This document shows, piece by piece, positions 1 to 13,874 of a DNA stretch of 64,000 nt. The DNA lies in assembly GCF_965638725.1 (NCBI RefSeq), contig NC_134958.1:20987964-21051963 (forward strand), in the 5' to 3' direction. A program made the position numbers and the translations under genes. The notes beneath the pieces were generated by a model. The model was not told where the DNA came from and ran no database searches. It saw nothing but the letters and a program-made list of their open reading frames with translations. The stretch is from Aptenodytes patagonicus (lineage: Eukaryota > Chordata > Aves > Sphenisciformes > Spheniscidae). Positions within the stretch are counted from its first letter, which is position 1. Each line of letters opens with the position of its first letter.

Positions 1-3000
1 AACTTGTTCAGGCTGTGTACCTTCACATTCCCATTTTGTTATGCCAACAGCAGTGTCTCCATTCTGGAGTTTTATTTCTGTTTTTCTCAGGTTTCATTTT
101 TATTTAACAGCAGTATTCCAATTAATCAAGTTCAATAAACCAGTGTCCTTTACAAAGTGTATGTATTTATCCTGGTCCTGTTTTGCATGTTTTTTAAAAT
201 AGTATCAAAACAGTGGCCTTAAAGGAGTGTGTTTATTGATCGTGACTTTAGGTAAGTGTCTTTCAGTGCAATCTGTAGTTTCAGTTTGGTACCTTATCAG
301 ACTTATGTCATAGTATTCCAAAGGGTGTGTTAGAATTATTCAATCTTTTCCTCGTTATTGCAGGAAAAAGGACTGATTTAGACTGCTGTAAAACATCTCT
401 TTATATAGTCTCTTCAGAGAGAAACTGGATATTAATATCTCTCCACCCATACACAAAACTACTATTGAAATTCTGTGTCCTCATATAGCACTTGCAGGTA
501 GAACGGGGTTTGCACCAGCTCTGTGTGGGAGCAGATTTTGCCCCAAACAGATACTGGGCTCTAATGTGCAGCGATATCCTTCATACGTTAACAATTCAAT
601 TTATGTGATACGACTGACTCCAGTATACTCTTGCTTCTCTGTTGGAAAGAAGTATCTTCTGCTTTCACTGAAAAATACCCTGCTGCTAAATCGGAGTTAG
701 AAGCTACTATGAAAGAACAGAAAAGGTTGCTGTCTACAGATAACTGCAATTGATGGGAGAAGACTTTCTTTTCCCTTCTAAACCAGAATGGATGAAACGA
801 TATTACCTATGAAGCTTTTGACAAGTTGGGTATATACAGAAAGTGAGTGTATTAGAACATGCGATAGTTCTTCAAAGGCATAAGATTTTAATATTAAATG
901 CACTTCTAGCTAATGCCTAGACAGCTCATAACCTTTTAAAAAGGTAATTTATTTGTACGCAGAACTAACCACATAGTGAATGAGGCGTTCAGTTCAAATG
1001 ACAGATTTTTTTTTTTTTTTTTTAGATTACTAGACATTCTGTAGTGAGGTTGAGACCTTTGTCTTGCAGCATATGGACTAAATAAAAGCATACACAGGTT
1101 TATCTTGACAGTAAGTGCTTTTCTAACTAGAACTAGGTATACTTGGAGTTTTAAAAAAGGTACTAAAGAAACTATTATCAAACATCACTTATGCAATAGA
1201 AATTGAGAAATTTAGTCTTATTTAGTAAACCAAAATTAAGCAAACAAAAAAAAATACTGAAAGAGTGAGGATTTTGATTTTGACTTCTCTTTGTATGCCA
1301 AGACTGTAATTGGAAAAGGAATATTGTAAAAAGGAGTAGGAGGAATCTTTTGTATCTGGAAGACACAGGACCTTACTTTCTGACACCACAGCTTAGTTGT
1401 GCTATGGGTGAAAGACTGTAACCAGTACTTCAGGATTTTGCCAGTCAGTTGTTCTGTCCCCTTTATAATTTATGAAGTGCTCCTAAAATATTCTAGAAAG
1501 CCACAATGGTGGGCTTCAAATATAAATGCTGGCTTATGTTGAGGTTTTAATGTACAGGAAATTGCATTTATTTCAAATGGGTTACTCATGTGAGTTAATG
1601 ATATAATTATTTCAGAACTGGGACTGTTGTGGTCCTCAAAAGAGCTCTCCCTGCACTTTGATAATTAAAAGACATTTTATAAAAAGAATTACTTCTTTTT
1701 ACTCAGCATATGTTACCTCATGTTAACTCTTCAGGAGGTTTTTGTAAAAGACTGAAAGATACCTGGTAATTTTTGTGTGTTTCTTCATAGTCACTAATTT
1801 TAAAGAGACTGACTTAGAGTAGGGCTACTTTGCAACAGGCATTTGATGGTATGTGATGGTTGCCTTTGACCTTACCAGAGACCTTTCTTATGCTACAAGA
1901 AGCAAGAGTATGTATTGCTACTCTTGATTTTTTTTTTTTTTTTTTGGGGGGGGGGGGGCATGCTAAGATTTTGGCTTTTCTGTCAAAGCTTTTTATCAAT
2001 GAAATGAGAAAAATAAGGGAGTAGTGTAGAAAGTGCATCCTATTCTGGAAAATAAGGTTGCACTTCCAAATTCATCATGGCAGTCTGTCTACAATGGAAC
2101 ACTGTAAAATCAGAAGTTATTAATGGAGTTGATCAAGTGTGTTCCCAAAAAAGAATAACTTCATTCTGTCAGACTTACTCAGACTAGAATGAATCTGCAG
2201 GTGTGTTTTCTGTGTTATGCCGGGGGTATTGTGTATTGATGACATGTTGATACCCTCAACATGAATTAAAAATTACAATTGCTAGGTAGAACAAAGTATG
2301 ATTGTGTCCTATGTGCTCTGTAATACTGCTGTTGCTCGCAGACCAGCAAAGGCTATATGCCTTGTGAGGTGGCCAAAATTGAGTTTACTGGGTTAAGGAC
2401 CTGGCTGGCATGTAAAAATTCTTTACTGGGTTATTGTTAATCTGGATCACTTCCCAGTCTGGTTCACTGCGTGGCTGCACAAACAGCTGTACCGTCACAA
2501 CAGAGGGCATAGGAATGAGTGAGTGCTGGGGAAGACTGCTGAAGCCAGCATTGCCGACAGAGAGCTGCTTGCCAAGTGCTGGCTGAGTCCTCAGCGGAAC
2601 TTGGGATTGCTCCTGTGTGGAATACCCAAGGCGGCATCAGTCCGGTGGGCCTACGTGAGTGTCTGGTGTGTTACAGTGACAGCTAGAGACAACTGGACCA
2701 GTCTAACTGGAAGTTGTTTACTTGTAAAATCAAATTCCTTTCAGGAGAATGGAAGATACAAAGGTGGAGACAGTTCTCTAAATAGTAGTATTTAAAAAAA
2801 ACCAAACAACCAGGAGGGGGGCAAAACTTCTGGATAGGAACAAATGTTTGTACAAGCTGATTAACAGAAATAACTACTATTTTAGTTATGCCTCAGTGTG
2901 GACTACTGTTCAGTACTGTCAGGTTGTTTGCCTTTGTGTAGTTTTGAAAAGTTATAAAACCCTGAATTCCTGGCTGAAGCTGATTATTTTTTTTTCTTAT

Positions 3001-6000
3001 TTTTCTTTAGACTGTGAATGGTAATATGCCATTTTTAAGAGACATGATAGTTTATGATTTAGTAAGGATTCCACTGTATTTCTTCAGCTGCAAGCTCTGT
3101 AGAAGAAGTGAAAATCACCTGTCACCAGCTCATAGAAGGCAACTGGAAAATTAAATGACTGATTATAGTAAGGAGAGGCTATTTAATATTTAGATCCTGT
3201 ATCAGCCTGCCTGTATTCAGTACAGCTGAAGCTAATATGATCAGAATAGTTCTTAGTTGATCTTTGCTGTAAACAAGTATACCAGTTATGGTATGTCTTA
3301 CTGATTTCTTGCTTCCAGCTGTAATTTAAGCGTGGTATTAAAATAATGACCATACGTGTTTTGTTTCTTTTTTGTTATCTCATGCATACAAGACATCCTG
3401 GTGTATTAAGTACTGTAAAGCAGTTAGTGCGTGATTTCTTGACATTTAGTTTGGACTGTATTCTCCTTTCTTCCAGATCTCTAATTTTTTAACCCCCCTG
3501 AGAGAGAGAGTTCAATACGGTTGCAGATCTTGCAATAGCTTCTTCATTGTGTATTCAGAAAGGCAGAAACATAAACTCTGTCAGAACTTGTATAGTGGCA
3601 TTAGAAGAAAATTAAAGCGTTCCTGTGCAGTGGTGTTCAAGATACCACAGGCTGCCTTGAATTTTTGAAGTAGGAAATAACTGTGGTAAGAGTGCGGTAT
3701 TTAACTTATTAATGGTAAACGTTGCTTGAACTCCATGGTACTGAAATTTTGCATGTGGGGGACAAAGTTCCATCTAAATGGCTCTAATCTGAAGGCCAGT
3801 GACTAAGCAGTCAGGGCAGCTGTGTGCATGTTGCTGTGAGGAGAGAGCTCGGGAACCTGGTGGGTGGTGGCTGGGGTGCTGCTCAGGTGTAAGAGTGGTA
3901 GAGCAGCAGGACCTCTGTTAGCAGCAGGTGAGAATCAAAAATCCTGGTACCTGTAGATGTGTCTGGAGCACTGCAAGTTTGCAAAGGGAGAGGGGAGGAA
4001 AAGGGGAAAGAAAGTTGTTCTCAGAGAAGGGGAAAGGGCACAGTGCCTTTGATGGAAGGGGGGGTGAGCAATTTGAACACTTGAAAGACGTAAATTCCTG
4101 AAGGTAAAGAGACTGAAGAGGAGGAAGGGGAAGCCTGGATTTTTGGGTGACAGCAGAAGTGACATCAGACTTTGCGTGCTGAGGAGTAACTGTCTAAGTG
4201 ATAAAGGCAAGAGCAGGTCTGCTAGGAAACTTTTATTTTTCAGGTTAAGTCAGGGAGAGAGTGACATGTTGCAACTTAGTTATAACCACTTCTTCAGTTC
4301 TAGCCATATTAGAAGCCGTTTCTTGCTACTCCGGCTTTGTGACACTAATGTTGATGATACTTTCTCTGAATGTACTTGTCTGTATAGTTGCAGAAGTAGG
4401 TAATTAGTAACTCTTGATGATTAGAATGAGTTGATAATTTGTTTCAAGTAATCAGACTTCCTTCAGGAATTTGGGCACGTAAGATACTGTGCTGCTGCTA
4501 AAGAAAGAGTACTGGAGAATCAGATTTGCAAAATACGTTTTTCTTTAGTGCATGTGTCTAGCTGCTTATTAGATAAACCATTGTCAGCTTGAGGGCACAT
4601 ATAATGCATGCATTAAAGAAGAGAACCCCTTGTGGCTGAGGGCTCTGAAACAACCATCCTCTGACAACTGTCAAGACGAGAGTACAAGCACACAGTGGGT
4701 GTTTTGTGTGCGAGGAGCAAGATAGGTTGATCCGACTGCTGTGAGGTGCTATGGTAAAAATCTGGGTTCTAGTATCAGCCCTACAACCTTCTTCCCGATA
4801 AGCAAGTCACTTAGTCTTCAGCAACGCTGTGTTCTTTGCTTTGTTTTCAATGTGGATGATCTGTAACTTTATTTGCTGCTGTTAATAGTATTGGCAAAGG
4901 AATGTTCCTTAGCTCACTTAACTGGGTTGGCCCTCAACAACAGTTTTCATTTTCAGAGACTACACACTGCTCTTGAGCAACTGTCACTTGCTATGCTGTT
5001 AGCTAAATCATGCTTAGTATTAACTTAGGAGATGTGTTTGAGCAGCAGTACATTAACATTTGGTGGATTTTACTTTGGGTCCATACAAAAGTGTTAAGAG
5101 TGTCTTTTCTGTGAATTTCTTTGAAAGGATAGATGGCATGCTGCATTATGATGATGACCTGGAGAATAAAAAGTTGCTTCACAGTGAAGATCAATAACTG
5201 TGTTTTTATCAGACAAGTGCCTTTTTTGCTTTTATGCTCAAAGTTCGTATTTTAATTTTGTGTAGTTATGTTATACTGGACAACAAGTAGCCTGTTGCCT
5301 TTTGTTTGGTAAGGGGAGTGGATGAGGTTGTGGCAACTGATAAGAGTCTGATAAACCTATTTTTCCAAGGGTAATGTGCAATTTCACACATCAGAATTGG
5401 CAATTGGGGCATTTTGTGTAGATTAAATAGTTCCAAGAATGACTGGCTGTAAAAACTTGACTGAAAGAACTTGACCATAAGAAGTATAAGAACTATGATG
5501 CCACGTCTACATTCATGTTTGTGACCATTTGAAGTGATGTTTTGTGCCTTTGCTACTTTGGTTGTATGTGTTTTGGCTTCTAAGGTAATAATGTTTGGGC
5601 AGTGAGAGATTTAAATGTGTGTACCTGGATAGAGGCATGGAAGTAAAACACAGAAGTAGCCTAGATTGTTTCATAAACTTTGAAATTATTGGCCTCTTAT
5701 ATGTGCCTGTTTGAAAGCAGCATTTGCTTAGGTCTTTTCCAGGATTTTTTTTTTTTAACTCAAAATGTTATTTTCTGTCTTACGTGTATCCAAAGTAAAA
5801 AAGTTAAAGATTCCCTAATAATTTCAAGATAATTCTATGGGTCTGGGTTGAACAAATGAATTTGTGCAGATGAAGCTGCAAATTACAAGCTCCTTGGGTT
5901 TTGGAATAATTTTTACACAAGTGAAATACAGCCATTGAAATACTGTCCCTGATCATACTTATTTAGCTGTGCTGCGGTCACCATCTTATGAATATTGGCA

Positions 6001-9000
6001 CTTGCAGTTGCTGCTGAATCTGTGTATTGCAAAAAGTGTTCCATAATCTAGGCTTTCAGTTCATTTAAAAACATGCTGTAGTCCATGTGCACTCAGACAG
6101 AAAGTGGCTGTAGGCGGTGCAAAGCAGCAGACCATTGCACGCGTGTCCAGAAAAGCCTGATGTGACAGGAGGGGAACTGCTTTGCTCTGCCCAAGAGGGT
6201 GATGTCTGTTGTGAAGACAAAAGCAATGTCCATAGCCGTTCTGTATGCTCTTAACAGAAACATTTCCTTGTGGTTACTTTCGTGGTAGCCTTCTACAATC
6301 AGAAGAACTTGTTTGTACAGAGTACTATATTTATTTTTGTTTGGGACAATTTGTGATTGTAGAGTGAATTTTACAGGCACCTATAGAGTTGCGGTTTGTT
6401 ATGGTCTTTCCGTTCTGTGAGGCACATGCCTTTGACCCTGCCTTCTCTAACATGGCTGTATTTAATAACATAATTCTAAAACAAGATACTCTGCTACACT
6501 TGCATCGTTCCCTGGAGAGTGTGTGGGAGAGGAAAACCACGACCCTGTTAGTTGTGTTGTTTTAATGTGGTCCTGAAGGTATTCAGTTCTGCAGCGATGA
6601 GCGTATTAGCAGAACCTACGTAGAACAGGATTATGGGATTCTTTCACCTACCTCCTGTAAAGGTGCAAGATGATTAAGCTCTTGCAGTCTTAATCATCTT
6701 GCAGTCAGGGGTCCATCCAAAGCATGCCGCTTCATCTGGGATTGTCTTGTATAGGCTGTCGCTGTCGAGACAGTCATCAAACTTGAAGGTAGAATTGCAG
6801 TAATTTTCTATGTTTAAAAGAGATACGTGTATTTTAGTCAGTTGAACTTGGTGCCTTACCAAATGCATGAGTTGTAACAAATATTCTCACTGAACTGAGC
6901 ATGTCAGGCTTTGACTTCAGGAAGAGTGTAAGAAAATTAAAGCTAATACAAGCTTGCTTTCAGTGGTATAGAAACAGTTAAAGATCTCTGTTTAACTGAA
7001 CTCTAGTGAATAAAAAATGTCCTTCTCTTCATATGCATTGAGCAAGTTAATAGTATGTTGTATACAATCTTAAAATTCAAAAGGAAAAGCAGGTTGAAGT
7101 TTTCCCCTTGTTCAGTAGAGGTGGGTAAAATTCACTTTGTTTCCTCCCCACTCCCAATATTAAATTTTATTTTTAACCCCCCCCATTGCATACACTTTTC
7201 TTATCTTTTAGAACTCTGGATCACTGAACTGTTAGATTCTTAAAGAAATGACAATTCTTTCATATGCGAAAGTGCAAATTTTTACTTGAACTTGAAAATG
7301 AAATGTTAGAATATTGTAATGTTCAATAACATTCAGTCTATACAACAGAGCAAGTGATGATGTCTGAATGTTTGAAAATACAAATCTTTGGGGTTTTGGT
7401 AACTTGAGGTTTTTGGGAAATAGTTTTATTTGGATGACTTCCAATGAAGTTTCAAAAAAACCTGAGTTGAAAGTGACCCTTCATGCTTTCTTCTTTTTTT
7501 AATTATTATAAAGAATGGGATGGGAGGGCAGATGACAATCTGCTGACTTTTGAAGGTTCTTAGCCTGTAGATTTCATGAGTACTCAAGTACCTAGTGGTA
7601 GAAAATGTTTACTTGCATCTTAAGCTGCCTTTGGAAAATTTGGCCCCTAATAATGGGAAGCAGTCTGTCAGTTGTGTCATCACAGCTAATACTCTTTTAA
7701 GAAGCTGTAAGTACTAGTGTTTTATGGTCATCAAGCTAAATTTTAGCTTTAAGAATATCTTCTCAAGTCCTGATATTTTTGTTAATATTAATTCTGGTTT
7801 GGTTTTTTTTTCCCCCTCTAAAGGCAGGTTGACACAGGGGAAAAATTCATAAGTAGTGAATGATTGACTAACAATTTCAAATAATATGTATTAAATTGTA
7901 GTTAATTGTATAGTTAATCTTCAGTATTTTTTTTGAACATTCGTGTAGGATGTGTATATGATCCCTAACTAGTGGGAATTGATTTTATTTTTAAAAAAAT
8001 CTTAATTCTCCTATTTAATTCAAACGAGCAAGCTAGAAACTTGGTAGCATCAAGATGTCTGCTGAGGGAAAGCCATCTATGATTTGAGATCAATAACTTG
8101 ATGTGTGTTTATAGCTGCAAATGTATTCACCTTGAAAAGACCGTATTAGCCCCCTGAAATGTCTTGTTACATTAGGATTTACTTACTTCATTACCAAGAT
8201 CTGTGTGAGCTAGAGTGGTCTCTTGGTAGCCTTCTCAAAGCAATTAAGCTGTTTAAAAGATCTGGGGCTTTGACGTTCTGTTGGTTGGAAGTAAAGTGGA
8301 GTGGACAAAAAATTTTGGGACTGAGAAGATAGAAGTCAGAAGTGCTGTTATGAAAATCAGCTAAGTTTTAGCTGTAGCTGGTATAAAAAGAACAGAACTG
8401 GTTCTGTCAATTATGGAGATTTTGCAAAAACTTAGAAACAGAAAAGAAATCAAATTGGCTGAATTTCGTTCAGCCAGTATGCTAAGGAGTTTTAAAAGAA
8501 AAAAAAACACTTTTTCAATCTAAGGTGATCTGGAAACTAAAGAAAATGAAGAACTGTCAGCATGTAATTGTGATTTTAAATCGTAATGCTGAAGACGTGT
8601 GTTTAAATGTGTTTTCCTACTATTTGGCCATGATAAAATGGCTCTGTTGTGTACAAGGAGACATGGTTACTCTATTACCTCATAGCAAACTGTGTACAGG
8701 TTGTTCTAATCTTAGGAATGTGAGCAAGATGTGTGTTTTTTAATTTAGCAACTTCACAATTTCAACAGTATTGTAATTTAGAAATAGCTCGTTTAAAAGT
8801 CTCTTGCTAACATAAAAATTGTGTCGCTGTAGCTTTATAGAACAGATTATATAACATTGCAAGTAAAACAGCCTTATTGTTAAGGATGAGAAAGCTTAGA
8901 TAGGATATACTTAGGTGACAGGTCTCTACCCAGGAAAAGCTGTCTTAATGTTTGCGTTCCTGGTATCTTCTGTCACTTTTTGCCCCTTTTTTTTTTTTTT

Positions 9001-12000
9001 TTTGGTTAAGCAAAATTGTTAGTGAAATATAAGTAGACCGTCTTACAAAGGATGCAACGGAATGTCTGAACAGTGGGATCCTGCGTGTGGTGTTCTAATA
9101 TGCTGTGGTTTTCCTAAATGATTTGATAGGTTTTGAAATTGTTCCAGTGGCAGGAGTTGCGGGGCTTTGTATTTTGTATGTTTATTAGTAGGCTAAATTC
9201 TTTTGCTGCATTCTGTTACAGAAGCTACAGAAGCATTTGTGTTGACAAAGCTCCCAATCTGTCCTGGTGTTAATACAAAGACTCTCTAGAAGCGATGATC
9301 CCATGAATTGTAATTGTGTCTGGGTTGGCTGTAAACATTCAGCCTTTGTCCTCAGGCCTCTGTACATACTAGGTGTGATGTCATCTCAACATGTCATGTC
9401 TTACTGAGCAATTGCATTAGCTTTCCAAGCTGTACAGCATGCATTAACCGGTGAAAGCTGCCCAAATCTAAGCATTGTAGCCTTTGCCCCTTGTGATGAA
9501 TTTTTGCTCTTACTTGTAGAGAGCAGGGAAATGTCATGTTACAGTGGTTACATGAAAGATCTCAAACACTTAATATGGGTGATACCTGTGCAGCTAAGCT
9601 AGCTTATACAAAATCACTGTACATCAGCTGCGTAGTGAAAGGTTTTTTTAGCCACTGAGAATTAATAGTAAAATAACTGCTATTCTAGGGTTCCTCTCAC
9701 GAAATGTTGTCTTCATATTTGGGAAGCTTGTGTTCCTTACATGCCATAACTCAAATCCATCTCTTCTCTCTATAGGATGCAGATATGGAAGAAAAGGCTG
9801 ACTTAATTCTCTCAACAGTTAGCTTATGTGAAGTTTAGTTGTTTGACCTTACAAACCACAAGCTTAGTTTTTCATTGCACGCTATGGTGTTACAAACTCA
9901 TGAGCTTGTTTGTATCTCAAGATCAGAATGTTTGAAGTTTGTTATGTGAATTCAGTATTTCAAAATATAGTGACTCATATCCGCGTGAAACTCAGCTGTT
10001 CCAAAAATATGGATTACTTACAGATCTAGAGAAACTTAGTGCCATTTATGTTTTTAAGTTAAACGAACATATTTATTGGTAAGTCTGAAGAACTAAAAAG
10101 TGTTGCAACAAAAATGGAAGTTTGATGAACTTGTATTTTAATATTAAGCATCTGTTGTGAAAAAGTTGGAATATGCAATTAAATATCCATATTCCGGAAG
10201 TCTAAAATTTGAAATCTTTTCTGATACAGATGAGTGAATATGCTCACACAGTGTTTAAGAAAAGCCTTTCTGATAAACGCATTGTTCCCATTCATGTTTC
10301 AAAAGCTAAAGCAGACTGAAAATTTGATTTAATCATTTTTAAGGTACAGTAATTCATATGTGCTATACAGTAATAATGCAGGCAGTATCAAATCCTAGTA
10401 TGTTTTCTCACATACAGCAGGACTTGCTTTCAGTGCAAAAACTTGAATGAGTTGGAATGAGAGCAAAGAATGAGGAAGGACTGTCATTCAGTGTGGAAGG
10501 CATCAGTACATTCAAGTAGCCCCTGTAATGTATTTAAACACATAGTGGGATTGCTAGATCATCAAATCTGCACTATCAGTCATGTCCCTGTCTGACGAAA
10601 GATTTGCTGCAAGTTTTTTGGGGGAGATTTTTGTATAGGCCCCCCAGACTGGGATAGATACTGATTGTAACCAACAGCTGTCCTACTATGGGTTTGTTCA
10701 TTAAATCCTTCTGGTGGAGAAAGGAGGAACAAAATTGTCAGAAAAGACGACTATAGACAGTGAAGTGTTGAGCTTCATTCTGTAAGCAGTCTTCAGATTC
10801 CAGATATGGTTTAGAAGAGTGGACTGACAGATGTTTATCTTCTATAAATCATTGCAATTAATAGACTTGCTTAGACCTGGACTAACATAATTAACAAATG
10901 CTTGATTAAAAAAACCTAAAAAACAAAAACACCTGTTAGGAGAATGTGTGTACACAGTCCAAATGTTGACTGTGTCTGGATAATATTTTTATTCTAATGA
11001 GTCTGAGGATTTTAAGAAGCAGATGGCTCAATGAATCTTGGAAGGGATTTTGCTTGTTCTTTGTATTTTCTGATGGCAATATTGGTGTAATCTAAAGTCA
11101 CGGTAGTAGTGTTTACCCTAGTGCCTTTCTCTTAACTTAATGAGCTGGCCAGAGAAGTTCAGGTCTCAAAAATAGCTGGTTCAAACAAGTCTTCAGGCAG
11201 TGGGGCCACAGTTAGCAGAGTCTCCCTTCTGATGTTCCCCACTGTGCATAAAGATCCAGTGTGCAGTATGAAATCTTGAGGTAAGAATATTGCACTACTG
11301 CAGAAGATTTTACAGGTAGGTTGCATGTTATTAAAAATGAGTGAGATGCTATCAGTTCAAAACCTGGAGTATCTTTAATGAAGTATAGCTCCTAAAAATA
11401 AATAGTTTGGGAACGCAGTGGGAGCTGGGAATTTAACCTTGTTTCTCCAGCAGTGATAGTGGTTAGTCTTTCAAGAGTGTCTTAAGTGAAACTGAGGAGA
11501 AAATACACTTTGCCAAGGTACTCTATTTGGTAAAGGAAGAAAGTGATTAAACCACACATAACTACCCATCTGTTTGCCTTCCTTAGCCTTAAAATCTTTG
11601 CAAGCTGAGCACTAGACTTTCCTGACAGACATTTGAGATGTTAGGCCTTAGTTAATCACGAACAGGTATTCTAAGGTCTCTGCTTTGTGTATGGTATGCT
11701 TCGAAGTGAAGCTGAAAGATGTAAACAGTTTGTCTTTTCATAAAGATACTAGGAATATAATGTATTCTTCTAAGGTATTTTTAGCTGTGATTTTAAAAAA
11801 AAAGTAAACTGGGGGGGGAATTGAGCTTGTTTAAAAATAAGTTTATGCAAAGGCTTCAGTTTACAGGTGGGAATTTTAGACCTCTGAAGCTAGAACTTCC
11901 CTGGAGTATGCTGCCAAGTGGGAGCTCTGCTGTGATAGACCGTTTTGTCAAAGCTGATGTCCTTTATCTAATCACATAGATAGATTGTGATCACATAGAT

Positions 12001-13769
12001 AAAAGAATGAGGTTCAGCACTTCAGCTAGAAGGTCAGTTTGGAAGTAAGCTTCGTATTGTTAAAAGCCAATTCTAATGTGCTGGTATTTTTCTCCAGTTT
12101 TCAAATGGATAGTGTTCTGCATTCTAATAAACCCAGTATCTTTGAAATGACAGAAGTTAGTTTAAGTTAGGAAGGTCTGGGTTTTTCTTTTGGGACTTGC
12201 ACTTTGAGAGCTTGCTAAGGCTAAGTTTGTTTGGGAATCACTAAAGGCCAGACAGTAACACTGACAGACAGGTATGATGTCTTCCTTCTGTGAAACTTCT
12301 TACTGCTGTCTTGAAAACTATAAAGCAAAAAATATACAATGCAATCAAGAAAGAGTGTAAAGTTGTAAGCATAGTGCACATTTTGGAGTCACTTATTAGA
12401 GTAGCAGTAGGAATTTTGACTAAGTGTTGAAGAATGAAGCATGATTTGTTGTCTCTGGAATGAGAAATATGGAATTTTTCCTTTTAAACTGCAGTGAGGG
12501 AAACGAATGAAAATTCCCTCGTACTATTTTGTAAGACCTGGGGATATGAAGATAATATCTGCGTGATAAAACTGAGGTTCAGCAATTTGTCCTCAGCTAC
12601 CAGAATTTAATTGAATGGGTGAGAAGTGGAGAAGGCCTTAAATAACTAAAACAAAACAAAAAAAAAAATCCAAACACATCAATGATATGAAGGGACACTT
12701 ACTGTTGAGTTGGAAGCTACATGGTTTGTTCCATCCTCACAATGTTACCAAACCTGTGTTAGGAAAAAAATAGGGGTTGCTTTTTGAAACATCTAAACAA
12801 GAGGCAAAGGACTTCTGTTTACCTTTCCATAGCAAGGGTCTTTCCAGCACCTTTTGAAGGGCTGCATGTTGTGGCAGCTTAGTGACAGAAAAATCACTTG
12901 TCATGGATTGTATGAGCGGTTGTGGGCCACATCTGTTCCATATGTTGTATGTGCCCTAACCATGGCTTGTTCTGGAAAATTGAGTACGCTTCTAATCCTG
13001 TCAACCCGTTTGATCTCACTGTCACTAGGATGTGTTTTGGCACCTGCCTAACAACTGTAGGATTCTATTGATGGAAGAAAGTTATTTTGTAAGCTTTCTT
13101 GATAGGGTTGTATGCAATCTGTTGTTTGAGACATCTTTCAACAGTGGAAAGTCCTCTGAGCCTTGATGGTACAAAGATAAAATTGCAGATTTTTGGCATT
13201 GTGATCTGCCCGTTAACTTGTCCTCCAAGACAGGAGGTTTGAGCTATGTTGTTTCAGTCTGAGGGGCAGTGCTAGAACAGTTTGAATAATCCTGTTTGAG
13301 GAGGAAATCTGAAGACTCCAGGTTTTGTTGCTTTCATAGATTCTTCCAAATAAAAGCTGTATTTTTATGAAAAATCAGCATCGATATAGTTTTATTCTTT
13401 GACATGTACTACTTGTGACTCCATTTTTTGGTAATAATCGCCTGTACTGCATTTCTAAACTTCTCCCTCCTGCTCCACCTGCCTCCAGGGTTTTAAACTT
13501 TTCAGCACTGTTTCTTATGTATGTCCATCATCTGATCAAGATGAAAATAGGATGAAATACTAGAAGAACCAGTTGGCTGGATTTCTTTCAACTTCTCTTG
13601 CATTGCCTAAAAATGCTGTGTTAAAAGCTTCTATGTTACCTGACTTAGAGTAAGATAAAAGGTGATAATACTGTGTTGTGAAATTTTTGGGGTGAATGAG
13701 TTTTAAAAGTTTTATGGTTTTTTTTGTTTATTTATTTGTTGGGTCTTTTGTGTTGTTGTTTTTTAACAG
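1..13769 (+). other. UBE2Q2 intron 1 (3' part)
   Basis: AT-rich DNA up to the acceptor at 13769. It holds T runs at 1006-1023 and 8987-9003, the T18-G13 run, and no reading frame above 95 codons on either strand. A moderately GC-richer stretch at about 2400-2760 is discussed under rejected items. No coding exon, tRNA or recognised ncRNA was found. Confidence 0.7.
1928..1958. repeat. T18-G13 double homopolymer
   Basis: A run of 18 T followed at once by 13 G in UBE2Q2 intron 1. Run lengths in such tracts are prone to sequencing error. Confidence 0.85.
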
Positions 13770-13874
13770 GAGTCTTACCCCTCTTCATCACCAATATGGT
13801 TTGTAGAATCAGATGACCCAAACCTGACTTCAGTCTTAGAGCGTTTAGAAGATATTAAGAAGAGCAATACGCTG
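13770..13874 (+). CDS. UBE2Q2: UBE2Q2 coding exon 2
   Basis: Acceptor ttttaacag, donor gtgagc, 105 bases, phase 0 at both ends. It encodes 35 residues beginning [12 protein letters not shown], the part of the RWD-like N-terminal domain that follows the missing first exon. Confidence 0.96.

Noticed and set aside
2400..2760. Possible mobile-element remnant in UBE2Q2 intron 1
   Set aside because: GC is somewhat higher and a 90-codon frame exists at 2523-2795, but I could not match any element end or protein motif.
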